DNA of 64,000 nucleotides from Hyphomicrobium_A sp963745205. Lineage in GTDB: Bacteria > Pseudomonadota > Alphaproteobacteria > Rhizobiales > Hyphomicrobiaceae. The DNA is taken from contig CAVUWX010000012.1 of assembly GCA_963745205.1 (NCBI GenBank), forward strand, positions 62,001 to 126,000, given 5' to 3'. Position 1 is the first letter of the stretch, and every line of letters begins with the position of its first letter. Of the stretch, positions 41,119-49,277 are shown piece by piece. The notes beneath the pieces were generated by a model. It ran no database searches and was not told the DNA's origin. It saw nothing but the letters and a program-made list of their open reading frames with translations. Both the position numbers and the translations under genes were made by a program.

Positions 41119-43806
41119 ATGCCGCTCGAGTCACATGGTGACCCGAGACGCCTGCTCTCCTTCGACATGGAGGACAGGCTTCTGGGTTGGCTAAGCCGCG
41201 CCGGAGGAGCTCTCCTTCTCACGGTCGTCGCGGCTGCGTGGGCGAGCCTGCTCACCTGGTCGAAATCGGATCCGAGCCTCACGCACGCTGCCGGCGGTGC
41301 GCCAACCAACATGCTCGGCGCAGGCGGCGCGATCTTCGCCGACGTTATGCTCAACACGCTCGGCTTTGCCGCGGCGTTCCTGCTGCTCGCGCCCATGTTC
41401 TGGGGCATCGAGCTGATGATCGCGGAGCGCATCTTCGCCAACCGCAAGAAGACAAGCATCTTCCCGTTGTCGGTGTTTCTGCTGGCCGGCGGCTTCGCCG
41501 CGGTTCCGGTGACCGCGAGCTGGCCTTTCGCGCACAGCTTCGGTGGCATCGTGGGCGACTGGCTCTTCCGGCTGACGGCGACGCTGTTGTCGCTCGCCGG
41601 CGCAGACCGCGCCCTCCCGCTCGCTGGGCTCGGCTACTTCCTCGCCGGTTTTGCCGCGCTCGGCTACAGCATCGGACTGGAGCGCGAGGACTTGAATCGT
41701 CTACTCAAGAGCAGCCGCCAATTTGCGCGCCGGCGCGACCAGGGTCCGGCGCAATGGCTGCCCCAATGGATTCCGGGGCGCGAGTGGATGGCGTGGCTGA
41801 CGCCGGCATTCTCAGGCCAAGGCGGCGACCACGAGCCGGTCACCGAGCCTGGCTTCGGCAACTTCGCTGTTGCCAAAGCTGGCCGCGGACGCCCCGAGCT
41901 TCCCGGTCACGATGAGCGCCGCGAGCCGTATCTGCCCGACATTCACGTGCCGGACATAGCGGAGCCCTCAGTGTTCGATACGCCCACCACGATGCCGCGC
42001 ATCTTGAGACGCGCGCAAGCCGCAGCTCCAGCTCCCGAGACGCGCACGGGCTCGCCCTGGGGGACCGGCGACATGGGCACCGGGCGCGAACTCGGCTTTG
42101 ACGAAAGCACCGACGCGGAAAGCCGCGCCATCGCCGAGCGTTTCGCGCCGGCGTCCACGGAGCGCGCGGCGCCGACATCCGCCACGTCCGCCTCGGAACC
42201 CGGGTCTGAGCCGGCGCGCTCGCGCAAGTCCGCGCTCTTTTCCGGTTTCTCCTCTGGCTTTGCCGGAAAGCGCGCCACTCCCACTTACCGGCCGCCGCCG
42301 ATTAGCCTGCTGCGTCGGCCTGCGCCCGGCAAAGCCGGCACCGAGCTTTCGCAGACGGTTTTGCGCGGGACCGCACGCCTGCTCGAAGAGGTGCTCGCCG
42401 ACTTCTCGATCAAGGGCGAGGTGCGCGAGATCAAGCCGGGCCCGGTCGTGACCCTGTTCGAGCTCGAGCCCGCGCGCGGCACCAAGTCCTCGCGCGTCGT
42501 CGCGCTCGCCGAGGACATCGCGCGCTCCATGAGCGTCACCTCCGCGCGCGCGGCAATCATCCCGGGCCGCAACGTCATCGGCATCGAGCTGCCGAATGTC
42601 CGTCGCGAGACCGTCTATCTGCGCGACATTTTCGAGTCGCCGGCGTTCCGTTCCTCGGACGCCGTGCTGCCCTTGGCGCTTGGCAAATCGATCGGCGGCG
42701 AGCCTATCGTCGCCGATCTTTCGCGCATGCCGCATCTGCTCGTCGCCGGAACCACCGGCTCGGGCAAGTCCGTCGGCGTCAATGCCATGGTGCTGTCGCT
42801 GCTCTACCGCCGCTCGCCGCTCGATTGCCGGCTTCTGATGATCGACCCCAAGATGCTGGAGCTGTCGGTCTACAACGGCATCCCCCACCTGCTGACGCCA
42901 GTGGTGACCGACCCGCAGAAAGCGGTGGCCGCGCTCAACTGGGCGGTTGCCGAGATGGAGGAGCGCTATAAGCGCATGGCAAGCCTCTCGGTGCGCAACA
43001 TCGAGGCTTTCAATACGCGCGTGCACAAGGCGCAAAATCGCGGCGAAGTTCTCGCGCGCACCGTGCAGACAGGCTTCGATGAGCGCACCGGGGAGGCCGT
43101 CTATGAGCAACAGGAGATGCAGGCCGAGACGATGCCCTACATCGTTGTCGTCGTCGACGAGTTCGCCGACCTCATGACAGTCGCGGGCAAGGAGATCGAG
43201 ACCGCAGTACAGCGGCTCGCTCAGATGGCGCGCGCGGCCGGCATCCATCTCATCATGGCGACACAGCGCCCGTCCGTGGATATCGTGACCGGGACCATCA
43301 AGGCGAATTTCCCCGCGCGCATCAGCTTCAAGGTCGCCTCCAAGATCGACAGCCGCACTATTCTCAACGAGCAGGGCGCCGAGGCGCTCCTCGGCCAGGG
43401 CGACATGCTCTACTCGCTGGGCTCGGGGCAAACCATCCGCGCGCACGGGCCGTTCGTGTCCGACGAGGAGGTTGAGCGCATCGCCGAAGCGCTGCGCCGG
43501 CAAGGGGCGCCCGCTTACGTCGAGGGCATCACCGACACGCCTGCTCCGGTCGAAGCGGGCGAATCGGCTCCGCGCACCGCGAGCGAGGACGACCTCTACG
43601 ACATGGCCGTCGCCATCGTACTGCGCGACCGCAAGGCCTCTACGAGCTACCTACAGCGGCGCCTGTCGATCGGCTACAACCGAGCCGCCGATGTCATCGA
43701 GCGGATGGAGCGCGAAGGGCTGATCGGGCCGCCGACCGGCGTCGGCAAGCGCGAGATCCTCGTCACCGGCCGGGAGGGGGAAGGCCTTCGCGCAGCGTCG
43801 CGGTAA
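41119..43806 (+). CDS. ftsK: DNA translocase FtsK
   Basis: 895 residues. Four N-terminal membrane helices (about 25-200) anchor it at the septum; a short Pro/Arg-rich linker follows (about 210-390). The motor has Walker A GTTGSGKSVG (about 544-553), Walker B YIVVVVDEFADLM, and LIMATQRPSVDIVTG; the C-terminal gamma domain (about 825-890) is a winged helix with LQRRLSIGYNRAADVIERME that reads orientation sequences. FtsK coordinates chromosome dimer resolution and division. The linker is shorter than in E. coli FtsK, usual in alphaproteobacteria. Confidence 0.97.
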   Translation: MPLESHGDPRRLLSFDMEDRLLGWLSRAGGALLLTVVAAAWASLLTWSKSDPSLTHAAGGAPTNMLGAGGAIFADVMLNTLGFAAAFLLLAPMFWGIELMIAERIFANRKKTSIFPLSVFLLAGGFAAVPVTASWPFAHSFGGIVGDWLFRLTATLLSLAGADRALPLAGLGYFLAGFAALGYSIGLEREDLNRLLKSSRQFARRRDQGPAQWLPQWIPGREWMAWLTPAFSGQGGDHEPVTEPGFGNFAVAKAGRGRPELPGHDERREPYLPDIHVPDIAEPSVFDTPTTMPRILRRAQAAAPAPETRTGSPWGTGDMGTGRELGFDESTDAESRAIAERFAPASTERAAPTSATSASEPGSEPARSRKSALFSGFSSGFAGKRATPTYRPPPISLLRRPAPGKAGTELSQTVLRGTARLLEEVLADFSIKGEVREIKPGPVVTLFELEPARGTKSSRVVALAEDIARSMSVTSARAAIIPGRNVIGIELPNVRRETVYLRDIFESPAFRSSDAVLPLALGKSIGGEPIVADLSRMPHLLVAGTTGSGKSVGVNAMVLSLLYRRSPLDCRLLMIDPKMLELSVYNGIPHLLTPVVTDPQKAVAALNWAVAEMEERYKRMASLSVRNIEAFNTRVHKAQNRGEVLARTVQTGFDERTGEAVYEQQEMQAETMPYIVVVVDEFADLMTVAGKEIETAVQRLAQMARAAGIHLIMATQRPSVDIVTGTIKANFPARISFKVASKIDSRTILNEQGAEALLGQGDMLYSLGSGQTIRAHGPFVSDEEVERIAEALRRQGAPAYVEGITDTPAPVEAGESAPRTASEDDLYDMAVAIVLRDRKASTSYLQRRLSIGYNRAADVIERMEREGLIGPPTGVGKREILVTGREGEGLRAASR

Positions 43807-43957
43807 GCAGCGAGCGGAGCCATTCCGCCCGCGCATCGCCCACATCTCGTCGCAATGTTCAGGAATGTCGGGTGGGTTGGGGGCTTTCCCGACAATCCGG
43901 GGGCACTTATCAAGTTCAGCGGCATTTGAAATCAATTCGCGGAGGCTCGGGCGCCCG

Positions 43958-44767
43958 ATGCATCAGATGAGACTATTGGCATTGGCGGCGACGTCGTGCC
44001 TCGGCCTCCTGCTCGTTCCCTATGCGGTCCGGTGCGAGGACGTGCCGAAGCCGGTCGAGGTCAAGCGGCCGACCGAGGCGGCTCCCGCCGCAACCCCCGC
44101 GGCTCCCGCAGCGGCACCCGCAGCAACTCCCGCCAAGCCAGCCGAACCGAGCAACGCCGGCAATGCTGCCTGGAACGCGGAGGTCGCCCCATCGAACACC
44201 ACTGGCGGCATCGCGCTCGATCCGCACCAGAAGGATCTCGTCGACAAAGTCAGCAGCTATTTCAGCGGGATCAACACGTTGCAGGGAAGTTTCATGCAGA
44301 CCGGCGCCGACAACCAGCGCATGAAGGGCAAGTTCTACCTTTCCAGGCCGGGGCGCTTCCGCTTCGATTACGCCCGCCCATCCAGGCAGATCGTCATCTC
44401 CGACGGCCGCTATTTGGCAGTGCAGGATCTCGACCTCAACAACGAAGATCGGGTCGCCCTCGACCAGACGCCTTTCCGGCTGTTGCTGCGCACGGACGTT
44501 AACCTCGTCCGCGATGCCCGCATTACCGAGCTGCAGGAATCCGACGATTTGCTGGTTCTGGGGCTGGAGGACAAAGACCCCAACACCACAGGTCGCATCA
44601 AGCTCTACCTCGCGACCAAGCCCAATCTCGAGCTCAAGGAATGGGTGACGCGCGACGCCCAGGGGCTGGATACCCGCGTGGAGGTGTCGGACCTTGCCAA
44701 GGCCGTCCAATTGGACGCGGATTTATTCACCATCAAGACAATCGGAAGGCCCATGGCAACGCCCTGA
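43958..44767 (+). CDS. lolA: LolA-family outer-membrane lipoprotein carrier protein
   Basis: 269 residues from the ATG at 43,958 with GGAGG 12 bases upstream; an ATG at 43,967 is an alternative. Signal peptide about 1-27, then an Ala/Pro repeat region (about 35-70) as seen in alphaproteobacterial versions. The LolA fold follows: LVDKVSSYFSGINTLQGSFM, then GKFYLSRPGRFRFDYARPS and ISDGRYLAVQDLDLN. It carries lipoproteins across the periplasm. The ftsK-lolA pair is conserved in Hyphomicrobiales; the exonuclease III gene that often follows is absent here. Confidence 0.9.
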   Translation: MHQMRLLALAATSCLGLLLVPYAVRCEDVPKPVEVKRPTEAAPAATPAAPAAAPAATPAKPAEPSNAGNAAWNAEVAPSNTTGGIALDPHQKDLVDKVSSYFSGINTLQGSFMQTGADNQRMKGKFYLSRPGRFRFDYARPSRQIVISDGRYLAVQDLDLNNEDRVALDQTPFRLLLRTDVNLVRDARITELQESDDLLVLGLEDKDPNTTGRIKLYLATKPNLELKEWVTRDAQGLDTRVEVSDLAKAVQLDADLFTIKTIGRPMATP

Positions 44768-44879
44768 CGCGCCTGACTGGTGTGGCTGTTCGGACTCGAC
44801 GCAACCGCAGAGCTGGGGAAAACCCGGCCCGGGCGGTAACATTTTTGTGAGATTCGCCTCGGGCCTCTATTGAACTCCG

Positions 44880-45042
44880 CCTGCTTGAGCTTAAGTCAAG
44901 CTGGTCAGGTGATGTCACCCTGTATCGGTAGTGCCCCCCGTCTAGCCGAAAGACATCACCTGCGGTGCCGGCTTCCCTCCCGGCACCACGCGCGAAAGCG
45001 CTCTCGACGCCCAACCCCTCCCCCCGGGGTTGGGCGTTTTTT
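44880..45042 (+). ncRNA. Candidate small RNA with C-rich loops, downstream of lolA
   Basis: The 311-base gap between lolA and the convergent cyclic-nucleotide protein encodes several stacked hairpins on +: GGTGATGTC (44,908-44,916) pairs with GACATCACC (44,952-44,960), enclosing a C-rich loop; then GGTGCCGG / CCGGCACC around loop CTTCCCTC (44,964-44,987); then GCGC-GAAA-GCGC; then a strong terminator (45,009-45,042). A promoter-like TTGTGA (44,845) / 17 bases / TATTGA (44,868) would start it near 44,880. C-rich loops pair easily with Shine-Dalgarno sequences, as in alphaproteobacterial trans-acting RNAs. I do not recognise a named RNA family. Confidence 0.5.
45009..45042 (+). terminator. Strong intrinsic terminator
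   Basis: GCCCAACCCC (45,009-45,018), loop TCCCCCC, GGGGTTGGGC (45,026-45,035), then G and six T (45,037-45,042). A 10-base-pair perfect stem on the + strand, ending the candidate small RNA and/or the lolA transcript. Confidence 0.9.
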
Positions 45043-45078
45043 ATGGCCATTGTGGACCAAAATTTGCCGGCGCCCGGC

Positions 45079-45603
45079 CTAATGGAGGGGGGCGGGCAGC
45101 AGCGCGGCCGACGGCGGAGGCTGCGGCAGCACGCCTGGCCGGGCTGGACGGTTGCCAGCAAGCGCGGCATCGACCTGGCGCAGCTCCTCGGCCATGCGCA
45201 TCAGGCGCATCGCGATGTTGTGGACGAGCGTCTCGGCGATCGAAGGGTCTTCCAGCATTTGCGCGCGAAGCTCGTCGCGCGTCAGATGCAGCGCACGTAC
45301 CTGTCCGCGCGCCACTACCGTCGAGCTGTGTGTAGTCTCGATCAACATCGCCGCCTCGCCGACGAGCGAGCCGGGTACGACGGGCTCGATGCGCGCGGAA
45401 AGCTCGGGGCCGGAGACGCGCGCGGCCTCCCCGGAGACGATCAGGATCGCGGCATCGCCTTCGGCATTCTCCTCGATGATGAGGCTGCCTGGATGGTAGA
45501 TCGCGCGCTGCGCCCTGGCGGCGATCTCGTGGATCTGTGCCGGCGTGAGCCCCTCGAAGAGCGGCAGCCGCGCGAGCGCAATGAGGATGGAGTCGCCTGC
45601 CAT
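45079..45603 (-). CDS. Cyclic nucleotide-binding domain protein (no DNA-binding domain)
   Basis: 174 residues from the ATG at 45,603. One cNMP-binding beta-roll: IALARLPLFEGLTPAQIHEI, then GSLIIEENAEGDAAILIVSG and PVVPGSLVGEAAMLIETTHS, where GExAML is the phosphate-binding cassette but lacks the usual R in the canonical position. The C-terminus ends in a helix with LVHNIAMRLMRMAEELRQVD and an Ala/Pro tail, with no helix-turn-helix, so it is not a full Crp-type regulator. Such proteins occur near CenR-like regulators in Hyphomicrobiales; ligand unknown. Confidence 0.82.
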   Translation of the reverse strand: MAGDSILIALARLPLFEGLTPAQIHEIAARAQRAIYHPGSLIIEENAEGDAAILIVSGEAARVSGPELSARIEPVVPGSLVGEAAMLIETTHSSTVVARGQVRALHLTRDELRAQMLEDPSIAETLVHNIAMRLMRMAEELRQVDAALAGNRPARPGVLPQPPPSAALLPAPLH

Positions 45604-45800
45604 CGTTCGAGCTTTCTCCGTTTCGCCGGCATAGGCCTGAACGGCCCATCGAGATGCAGAGATGCGGGAGCCCGATCCCGGGCGCACACGCAACTGCTAC
45701 TGCAGCGGGGAAAGTCGGATGATTCGCCAAGCCAGGTCCAGGGGCATGGTTGGCGCCGGCAAGATGATGTGGATCGCTTATCGCAAGGGCTGGCAAATCG

Positions 45801-46487
45801 TCAGGGAACGAGCTTGTAACCGCCAGTTTCGGTGATCAGGAGCTCGGCGCTGGAGGGGTCCTTTTCGATCTTTTGCCGCAGGCGATAGATGTGCGTCTCG
45901 AGCGTGTGCGTGGTGACGCCGGCGTTGTAGCCCCACACCTCGTGCAGCAACGTCTCGCGGGAGACGACCTTGTCGCCGGAACGGTAGAGGTATTTGAGGA
46001 TCGAGGTTTCCTTCTCGGTCAATCGGATCTTCGCGCCCTTCTCGTCGAGCAAAAGCTTCGAGGCCGGCTTGAACGTGTAGGGTCCGATCGCGAAGACTGC
46101 ATCTTCGCTCTGCTCGTGCTGGCGCAGTTGCGCGCGGATGCGAGCGAGCAGCACGGCGAACTTGAACGGCTTCGTGATGTAGTCGTTGGCACCGGCATCG
46201 AGGCCGAGGATCTGGTCGGCATCGGAGACGTTGCCCGTCAGCATGACGATCGGCGTCTTGAAGCCGCTCTTGCGCAAGAGGCGCACGGCCTCGCGGCCGT
46301 CCATATCGGGAAGCGAGACGTCATACACCAGGAGGTCGAAGTGATCGGCCTTCGCCATCTCCATTCCCTTGGAGGCGGTGCCGGCCGTCACCACTTCGAA
46401 CTCGTCGTGAAGGACGAGCTGGTCTTTGAGGGTCTCGCGAAGCTCCTCATCGTCATCCACGATGAGAATCCTCCGGGAAGTAGTCAT
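45801..46487 (-). CDS. OmpR/PhoB-family response regulator, CenR/OtpR-like
   Basis: 228 residues from the ATG at 46,487. Receiver domain with acidic DDD (11-13), phospho-acceptor Asp56 in LLVYDVSLPD, conserved Thr in MLTGNVSD and Lys in ITKPFKFAVLLARIRAQLRQ. The winged-helix domain has KIRLTEKETSILKYLYRSGD and THTLETHIYRLRQKIEKD. The long receiver end and DNA-binding sequence resemble CenR of Caulobacter and OtpR of Brucella, which control envelope integrity and are essential or nearly so. No histidine kinase gene is adjacent. Divergent from the L,D-transpeptidase gene. Confidence 0.85.
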   Translation of the reverse strand: MTTSRRILIVDDDEELRETLKDQLVLHDEFEVVTAGTASKGMEMAKADHFDLLVYDVSLPDMDGREAVRLLRKSGFKTPIVMLTGNVSDADQILGLDAGANDYITKPFKFAVLLARIRAQLRQHEQSEDAVFAIGPYTFKPASKLLLDEKGAKIRLTEKETSILKYLYRSGDKVVSRETLLHEVWGYNAGVTTHTLETHIYRLRQKIEKDPSSAELLITETGGYKLVP

Positions 46488-46591
46488 GCTGGCTGGCTCC
46501 GGTAGAGAATAGGGCCCAAGCCGGTCGGTATGAGCCTTGGTCGTTGCCATGTTGTCGAGGATGCGAATAGCACGGTCGCCGGGAAGGTCCA

Positions 46592-47140
46592 ATGAAGAGG
46601 CACAGCAACGGTCCACAGGTGAGATCGCAACTCATCGTGAGGGCCCTTTCGGGAGGCACGCAGCGGGGAATTCTTGTCTGCGGCGGCCTACACTTTCCCT
46701 GTGCGCTGGGCCGCTCGGGGCGGCGCGCGGACAAGCGCGAGGGCGACGGGGCGACGCCAATTGGCCGTTTCGCCTTGCGGCGCGTGCTCTATCGCGGCGA
46801 TCGGCTCCTGCGACCGCGCACGCGGCTGCCGATAGCCGCGCTCCACGTCCGCGATGGCTGGTGCGACGATCCGCGCGACCGCAACTACAACCGGCGTGTG
46901 CGGCACCCCTATCCGGCGAGCGCTGAGCGGCTCTGGCGCGACGACCACCTCTATGACCTGATCGTCGTTCTCGGCCACAACGACGACCCTCGCGTCAAAG
47001 GGCGCGGCAGCGCGATCTTCATGCACGTCGCCGGTCCAGGATTAAAACCCACGGAAGGGTGCGTGGCGCTCGAGCGCTCCCACCTCTTGCGGCTCATCGG
47101 GTGCGCGGCGCGCGGGTCAACGATGACGATCTTGGCGTAA
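46592..47140 (+). CDS. L,D-transpeptidase family protein (YkuD-type)
   Basis: 182 residues. The catalytic motif is IFMHVAGPGLKPTEGCVAL, with His and the nucleophilic Cys in the H-x(n)-S/T-x-GC arrangement (here TEGC instead of the more common SHGC). Upstream LRRVLYRGDRLLRPRTRLP and IVVLGHNDDP fit the family. No clear signal peptide, which is common for this subgroup. It may form 3-3 cross-links or modify peptidoglycan. Its ATG lies in the promoter region shared with the CenR-like gene, suggesting co-control (inference). Confidence 0.83.
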   Translation: MKRHSNGPQVRSQLIVRALSGGTQRGILVCGGLHFPCALGRSGRRADKREGDGATPIGRFALRRVLYRGDRLLRPRTRLPIAALHVRDGWCDDPRDRNYNRRVRHPYPASAERLWRDDHLYDLIVVLGHNDDPRVKGRGSAIFMHVAGPGLKPTEGCVALERSHLLRLIGCAARGSTMTILA

Positions 47141-47174
47141 GCCTAGTCATCCATGTTCGGCGTCCGCAGGCAGC

Positions 47175-47211
47175 AAAAAAAACGGCCCGGAGGCGCGAGG
47201 CGTCCGGGCCG
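47175..47211 (-). terminator. Intrinsic terminator of the glnK-amtB operon
   Basis: Minus strand: 9-base-pair stem CGGCCCGGA/TCCGGGCCG (47,183-47,191 with 47,203-47,211), followed by eight T (A-run 47,175-47,182). It lies 87 bases after the amtB stop and 35 bases from the end of the convergent L,D-transpeptidase gene. Confidence 0.88.
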
Positions 47212-47297
47212 AGTTTGGAGCACGCCTAGGGGAAGGCGCACGCTCGGGAGCTTGTGGCGATAGCGGCCGGAGTTGAATCTCCGGCCGCCGCGTTGGC

Positions 47298-48632
47298 CTA
47301 TAGGACCGTCTCGCCGTGCAGCGCGAGGTCCAAACCTTCGACCTCGGCCGCCTCGGAGACACGGATGCCGATGGTCAGCTTCAGTATGAGCAGGATCACG
47401 AAGGTCGCGACCAGGTCCCACGCGATGGTGGCCGTAACGCCGTAGGCCTGGATCGGAAGCTGGGCGAAGTTGCCCTCGAGCACGCCGGCCGTGCCGCCGA
47501 TGGCCTGCACCGCGAACACGCCCGTCAGGAGCGCACCGATGATGCCGCCGATGGCGTGGACTCCGAACACGTCGAGGCTGTCGTCATAGCCCAAGAGCCT
47601 CTTGAGGCCCGTGGCGCTGATGTAGCAGCCGACACCGGCAGCCGCGCCAATAACAAGGGCACCCTTGGGATCGACGAAGCCCGAAGCCGGCGTGATGGCG
47701 ACGAGACCGGCGACGGCGCCGGACGCGATGCCGAGCACGCTTGGCTTGCCGTGCACCAGCCACTCCGCGAACATCCACGCGAGCGCCGCCATGGCGGTGG
47801 CGATCTGCGTGACGGTCATGGCCATGCCCGCCGAACCGTTGGCGGCGACCGCCGAACCGGCGTTGAAGCCGAACCAGCCGACCCACAGCAACGAAGCGCC
47901 GATGACCGTCAAGACCAGGTTGAAGGGCGCCATGTTCTCGGTCTTGTAGCCCGTGCGCCGCCCGAGCATGAGGCAGGCGACGAGACCGGCGATGCCGGCG
48001 TTGATGTGAACGACCGTGCCGCCGGCGAAATCGAGCACGCCGGACTTGGCAAGGAAGCCGCCGCCCCACACCCAATGGCAGATCGGCGCGTAGACGATGA
48101 TCAGCCAGAGGGACATGAAGATCACGAGCGCCGAGAACTTCATGCGATCGACGATGGAGCCGACGATGAGCGCCGGCGTGATGATGGCGAACGTCATCTG
48201 GAAGCACATGAACACCGACTCAGGAATGGTTCCCTGCAGGGTGTCCTTGCCCATGCCCGCAAGCAGCACTCGGTCGAGGCCGCCGATATAGGCGTTGTAG
48301 AAATCGTCGGGGTTCGTTCTGAACGCGAGCGAGTAGGCTACGATCATCCACAGCACGGTGACGAGGCAGGTTGTGACGAAACACTGCATCAGCACCGACA
48401 GCACGTTCTTTTTGCGGACCATGCCGCCGTAGAACAAGGCGAGCCCCGGGATGGTCATCATCAGAACGAGCGCCATGGAGGTGAGCATCCAGGCGGTGTC
48501 GCCGGAATCGAGTTTCGGTGGTGGGGCGGCGGGGGCCGCGTCCTGCGCGAAAGCCGGCAGTGCGGTCCATGCATAGAGTGCCGCGGTCGCGGCACCCGTT
48601 GCTGCGGTACGTATCAGTCTGTTCAATTTCAT
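47298..48632 (-). CDS. amtB: Ammonium transporter
   Basis: 444 residues with a cleavable signal peptide (ends near LPAFA-QDA at about 29) and eleven membrane helices. The pore histidines are in GGTVVHINAGIAGLVAC and FGVHAIGGIIGALLTG; ASVLWMIVAYSLAF-type sequence and YGGMVRKKNVLS lie in the first helices. It conducts ammonium into the cytoplasm and is blocked by GlnK. It follows glnK by 61 bases, the usual glnK-amtB order. Confidence 0.97.
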   Translation of the reverse strand: MKLNRLIRTAATGAATAALYAWTALPAFAQDAAPAAPPPKLDSGDTAWMLTSMALVLMMTIPGLALFYGGMVRKKNVLSVLMQCFVTTCLVTVLWMIVAYSLAFRTNPDDFYNAYIGGLDRVLLAGMGKDTLQGTIPESVFMCFQMTFAIITPALIVGSIVDRMKFSALVIFMSLWLIIVYAPICHWVWGGGFLAKSGVLDFAGGTVVHINAGIAGLVACLMLGRRTGYKTENMAPFNLVLTVIGASLLWVGWFGFNAGSAVAANGSAGMAMTVTQIATAMAALAWMFAEWLVHGKPSVLGIASGAVAGLVAITPASGFVDPKGALVIGAAAGVGCYISATGLKRLLGYDDSLDVFGVHAIGGIIGALLTGVFAVQAIGGTAGVLEGNFAQLPIQAYGVTATIAWDLVATFVILLILKLTIGIRVSEAAEVEGLDLALHGETVL

Positions 48633-48693
48633 CGTGAGAACTCCCCTTTCCCTTCGTGTGACTTGGGCGGCTCAGGCCGATTGTCGGTTGCGA

Positions 48694-49032
48694 TTAGAGT
48701 GCGTTGTCGTCTGCCTCGCCGGTGCGGATGCGCACCGTGTGCTCGATCGGAGAAACGAAGATCTTGCCGTCGCCGATCTGCCCGGTCTTGGCGGCGCGCT
48801 GGATGGCCTCGAGCGCCTTGTCGACCTGAGCGGACGGAACGACGATCTCCATCTTGATCTTGGGCAGAAAGCTCACGGCGTATTCCGCGCCGCGGTAGAT
48901 CTCCGTGTGACCCTTCTGCCGGCCGTAACCTTTGACTTCCGTGACCGTCATGCCTTGCAAGCCCAAATCGGTCAGCGCCGTGCGGACCTCCTCGAGCTTG
49001 AAAGGTTTGATGATTGCCGTGATCAACTTCAT
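48694..49032 (-). CDS. glnK: Nitrogen regulatory protein P-II
   Basis: 112 residues, all P-II landmarks: KLITAIIKPFKLEEVRTAL at the start, T-loop GRQKGHTEIYRGAEYAV with the uridylylated Tyr51, and the C-terminal GDGKIFVSPIEHTVRIRTG. It senses 2-oxoglutarate, ATP and ADP and gates AmtB in the membrane. The pairing with amtB marks it as GlnK rather than GlnB. A sigma-54-like promoter lies 109 bases upstream. Confidence 0.95.
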   Translation of the reverse strand: MKLITAIIKPFKLEEVRTALTDLGLQGMTVTEVKGYGRQKGHTEIYRGAEYAVSFLPKIKMEIVVPSAQVDKALEAIQRAAKTGQIGDGKIFVSPIEHTVRIRTGEADDNAL

Positions 49033-49140
49033 ACAAGCACCCCTCTTCTCCCCAATGTTCGCCCCGCGATCGTTGGCGTGGCGTAGAGCCGTTTTTCAGG
49101 GCCACGGCGTGCTCGGCGATGGCCACCAGGCTAGGATGGA

Positions 49141-49156
49141 GTCAAGACGCGTGCCA
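49141..49156 (-). promoter_or_regulatory. Sigma-54 (RpoN) type promoter of glnK-amtB
   Basis: Minus-strand sequence TGGCACGCGTCTTGAC: the -24 element TGGCACG is perfect, and after 4 bases the -12 element is TTGAC instead of TTGCA, so one key base differs from consensus. It is oriented toward glnK (start 49,032). Nitrogen-regulated expression by NtrC and RpoN is known for this operon in relatives; no clear NtrC box was found by eye. Confidence 0.65.
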
Positions 49157-49277
49157 ATTTGATGATGCGCAAGCAACTCATTGGATTCATTGAATAAGCG
49201 GGAAGCAATGTGGCACGGCCCAACGGCGGGTAATTGGCCATCTGCCTAATTTACAAGCAACCGATCTCGAATGCTCA

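Noticed and set aside
47316..48857. 513-codon rightward frame opposite amtB and glnK
   Set aside because: It is the mirror of two clearly real genes with strong motifs on the other strand; the translation is Arg/His/Asp-rich noise.
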